Shown: piece by piece, positions 62,513 to 64,000 of the stretch
How positions within the stretch are numbered: position 1 is the stretch's first letter
Layout: every line of letters starts with the position of its first letter
Assembly (NCBI GenBank): GCA_020186115.1
Contig: WSYJ01000060.1
Location: 2,852,001 to 2,916,000 of the forward strand
DNA: 64,000 nucleotides
Source of the DNA: Histomonas meleagridis
Taxonomy: Eukaryota > Parabasalia > Tritrichomonadida > Dientamoebidae
Direction of reading: 5' to 3'
Notes under the pieces: model-generated
Database searches by the model: none
What the model was told of the DNA's origin: nothing
Seen by the model: only the letters and a program-made list of their open reading frames with translations
Made by a program: the position numbers and the translations under genes

Positions 62513-63262
62513 TTACACATTAATTCCATGTTCGATTAACTCTTTCACCTCATTTTTCTTAACATTTTTGGCAAATTCGTTCACGATTTGAGGCGGGAGG
62601 CCTCTGCTTTTTGCATATAACGCGCCTTGAATTGGTGGGATACCGGATAAATTTGGTCCGACAATATTCCATTTCGACCATATTAAATTACGCACAGGCT
62701 GCATTTTTGAGGGATCTTTAGCACCACTAATGAGTGAAAGCCATTTGGGATCTGAATTCTCATATCCACTTTTGAAATCCTTCTTTTCTATTCGAGCAAT
62801 TGTATCGTTCGTGACGACTTTCATTAACCCACTCATGTTTGGGAGATGTTTACGAAGAATTTCTGGATCTTTTAAATCCTGATCTGACATATTGATAAAA
62901 GGTGATTTCGTTTTTGCAATTTTTTTCCAAGACCCTTGGAGTTTCGGATTTGAATTAATAAGCTCATTAAAAGCTGAACCTGTTAGTGTCTGTCTTACTT
63001 GTCGAAATGCTTCAAAAAGGATTTCTTGATCATTAGTTTGATATGCTGCATTAAGAAATGCTTCTTTTACAGGAAGGAGAGCAAATGCATGGCGATCAAA
63101 TGGTTCTTCATTGAGAAATGCTTTCAAAAGTAAATCACCAATTTCTTCATCTGGAATATTTCTAGGGATTGATGGGACTGTTGTATAAAGTTGGTTCATT
63201 TCTGCTTTAAGTTTATCAATTTCCTGTTGAAGAGTTTCAAGATCTTTAGGTTCTTTCTTCAT
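62513..63262 (-). CDS. Conserved-looking 249-residue protein, possibly VIPAS39/SPE-39-related
   Basis: ATG at 63262. It has an N-terminal coiled coil (LQQEIDKLKAEMNQLY) and an alpha-helical body with LLLKAFLNEEPFDRHAFALL and QEILFEAFRQVRQTLTGSAF. The C-terminus is helical (LPPQIVNEFAKNVKKNEVKE). The helical body loosely recalls the Vps16-C-like region of VIPAS39/SPE-39, an endolysosomal tethering partner of VPS33. That is tentative. No signal peptide or membrane segment. It is divergent from the TPR gene with only 93 bp between starts. Confidence 0.65.
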   Translation of the reverse strand: MKKEPKDLETLQQEIDKLKAEMNQLYTTVPSIPRNIPDEEIGDLLLKAFLNEEPFDRHAFALLPVKEAFLNAAYQTNDQEILFEAFRQVRQTLTGSAFNELINSNPKLQGSWKKIAKTKSPFINMSDQDLKDPEILRKHLPNMSGLMKVVTNDTIARIEKKDFKSGYENSDPKWLSLISGAKDPSKMQPVRNLIWSKWNIVGPNLSGIPPIQGALYAKSRGLPPQIVNEFAKNVKKNEVKELIEHGINV

Positions 63263-63355
63263 TTTATTTTTTCCCGGTGACTTTTTCTATACTTTATGGA
63301 CCGATATGAACCGTTTTGTAAACTATTGTATTTTTCCTTTTCTTGTTTGCTCCAA

Positions 63356-64000
63356 ATGGAGGCATTTACCCACCACAAAAATCTTGGTGTTACCAAAATG
63401 AAACAAAATAAATACCAACGAGCAATAGAAGATTTTAATAAAGTTATTAATGGTTTGTCACCAACTAATGATGAAGAAGCTCTTTTAAAAAGTGTTTGTC
63501 TTTTAAATCGCTCTGCATGTTATACTCAACTCCAAAAATACACAGAAGGACTTGAAGATGCTACAAATGTTATTCATTTATATAATCAAGTTCGACCAGA
63601 AGAAAAACAAAAGGCAATGACACCAGAAGAAGTAGCAAAAGATCCACTAACACCTATGCTTTGCCTCGCATATGTTAGGCGAGGTGAATGTTTTGAGTCT
63701 CAACTTGAATTTTTAGATGCCTTCCATGAATATGGAAAAGCTAATATGCTTATTCCAAATGGCGAAGGACAAAAAGCTCTTCAAAGTCTTCTTAAGAAAG
63801 TCAATATTCCAGCTATTGATCAATCAGACAAAGATCTACAATTATTTTCTTTAATTCTTCTACATTTCCTTAATGAGTCAGATCTTATTACATCTCTTAA
63901 CAATCTCATAGAGTATCTAAAAGTTTCAGAAATTTCCGAAGATATTCTAAAGAAAATTAATGATACCAACTGTTCCAATATTTTATATGGTATCATTCAA
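63356..64000 (+). CDS. TPR co-chaperone-like protein, 3' end outside window
   Basis: ATG at 63356, open for 215 codons to the window edge. A TPR domain occupies residues ~1-140 (HKNLGVTKMKQNKYQRAIED, LNRSACYTQLQKYTEGLEDA, AYVRRGECFESQLEFLDAFH). Helical repeats follow (LQLFSLILLHFLNESDLITS). TPR followed by ARM-like helices is the UNC-45 or TPR co-chaperone layout (inference from the visible part). The start context is TCCAAATGG. Confidence 0.8.
   Translation, partial: MEAFTHHKNLGVTKMKQNKYQRAIEDFNKVINGLSPTNDEEALLKSVCLLNRSACYTQLQKYTEGLEDATNVIHLYNQVRPEEKQKAMTPEEVAKDPLTPMLCLAYVRRGECFESQLEFLDAFHEYGKANMLIPNGEGQKALQSLLKKVNIPAIDQSDKDLQLFSLILLHFLNESDLITSLNNLIEYLKVSEISEDILKKINDTNCSNILYGIIQ

Overview
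The window looks like nuclear DNA of a trichomonad parabasalid (Trichomonas, Tritrichomonas or a close relative). The evidence is AT-rich sequence with long uninterrupted genes, mariner (DD34D) transposons, a BspA-like LRR surface protein, ankyrin/DUF3447-type genes, a textbook trichomonad initiator (TCATTTCTCAT) just before one ATG, and several stop codons embedded in TAAA. Species is not resolvable by eye. Starts quoted here are ATG codons; several open frames extend further upstream without one.

Layout. 1-5.3 kb: the tail of a possible gene, then a 1625-residue adhesin-like membrane protein with an internal ~700-residue duplication (-). 5.6-9.6 kb: first copy of a ~4.0 kb repeat (-) holding a broken coiled-coil gene and a broken SMI1/KNR4-like gene. 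10.4-27.5 kb: single-copy housekeeping block with ribosomal protein eS26, a tetraspan membrane protein, a macrodomain-like protein lacking a recognisable start, a CDC25-type phosphatase, two helical-repeat (ARM-like) proteins, a PIP4/5 kinase with a repetitive acidic tail, a TPR protein, a truncated ankyrin pseudogene, a possible flagellar protein and a Rab GTPase. 27.9-31.9 kb: second copy of the 4 kb repeat in inverted orientation (+), with an intact SMI1/KNR4-like gene and its initiator. 32.1 kb: tRNA-Gln(CUG). 32.3-35.6 kb: BspA-like gene and a divergent pseudokinase/Sel1 gene. 35.7-37.0 kb: mariner 1, whose transposase is full length but has lost its first catalytic Asp. 37.1-39.2 kb: another ARM-like gene and a small Cys-rich membrane protein. 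39.8-42.3 kb: an ankyrin gene followed by eight ankyrin modules on a 170-bp period with non-coding spacers.

42.7-62.0 kb is one former giant gene (-). Removing mariner 2 (52006-53315, with one TA) and a 2-nt slip at 61463-61468, and ignoring one in-frame TAA at 44274-44276, leaves a single frame of 5990 codons. It encodes a pseudokinase, six midasin-like AAA modules, a long helical and beta-rich linker, and three VWA domains. The window closes with two divergent genes: a 249-residue protein that may be related to VIPAS39/SPE-39, and a TPR protein that runs off the edge.

The genes form no pathway or operon. Themes are trafficking and signalling (Rab, PIP kinase, CDC25, pseudokinases), surface proteins, and a strongly repeat-shaped genome. 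Small indels cluster in multi-copy segments (the 4 kb repeat, mariner 2), while single-copy genes stay open for thousands of codons. This may reflect real decay or poor polishing of repeats in the assembly.
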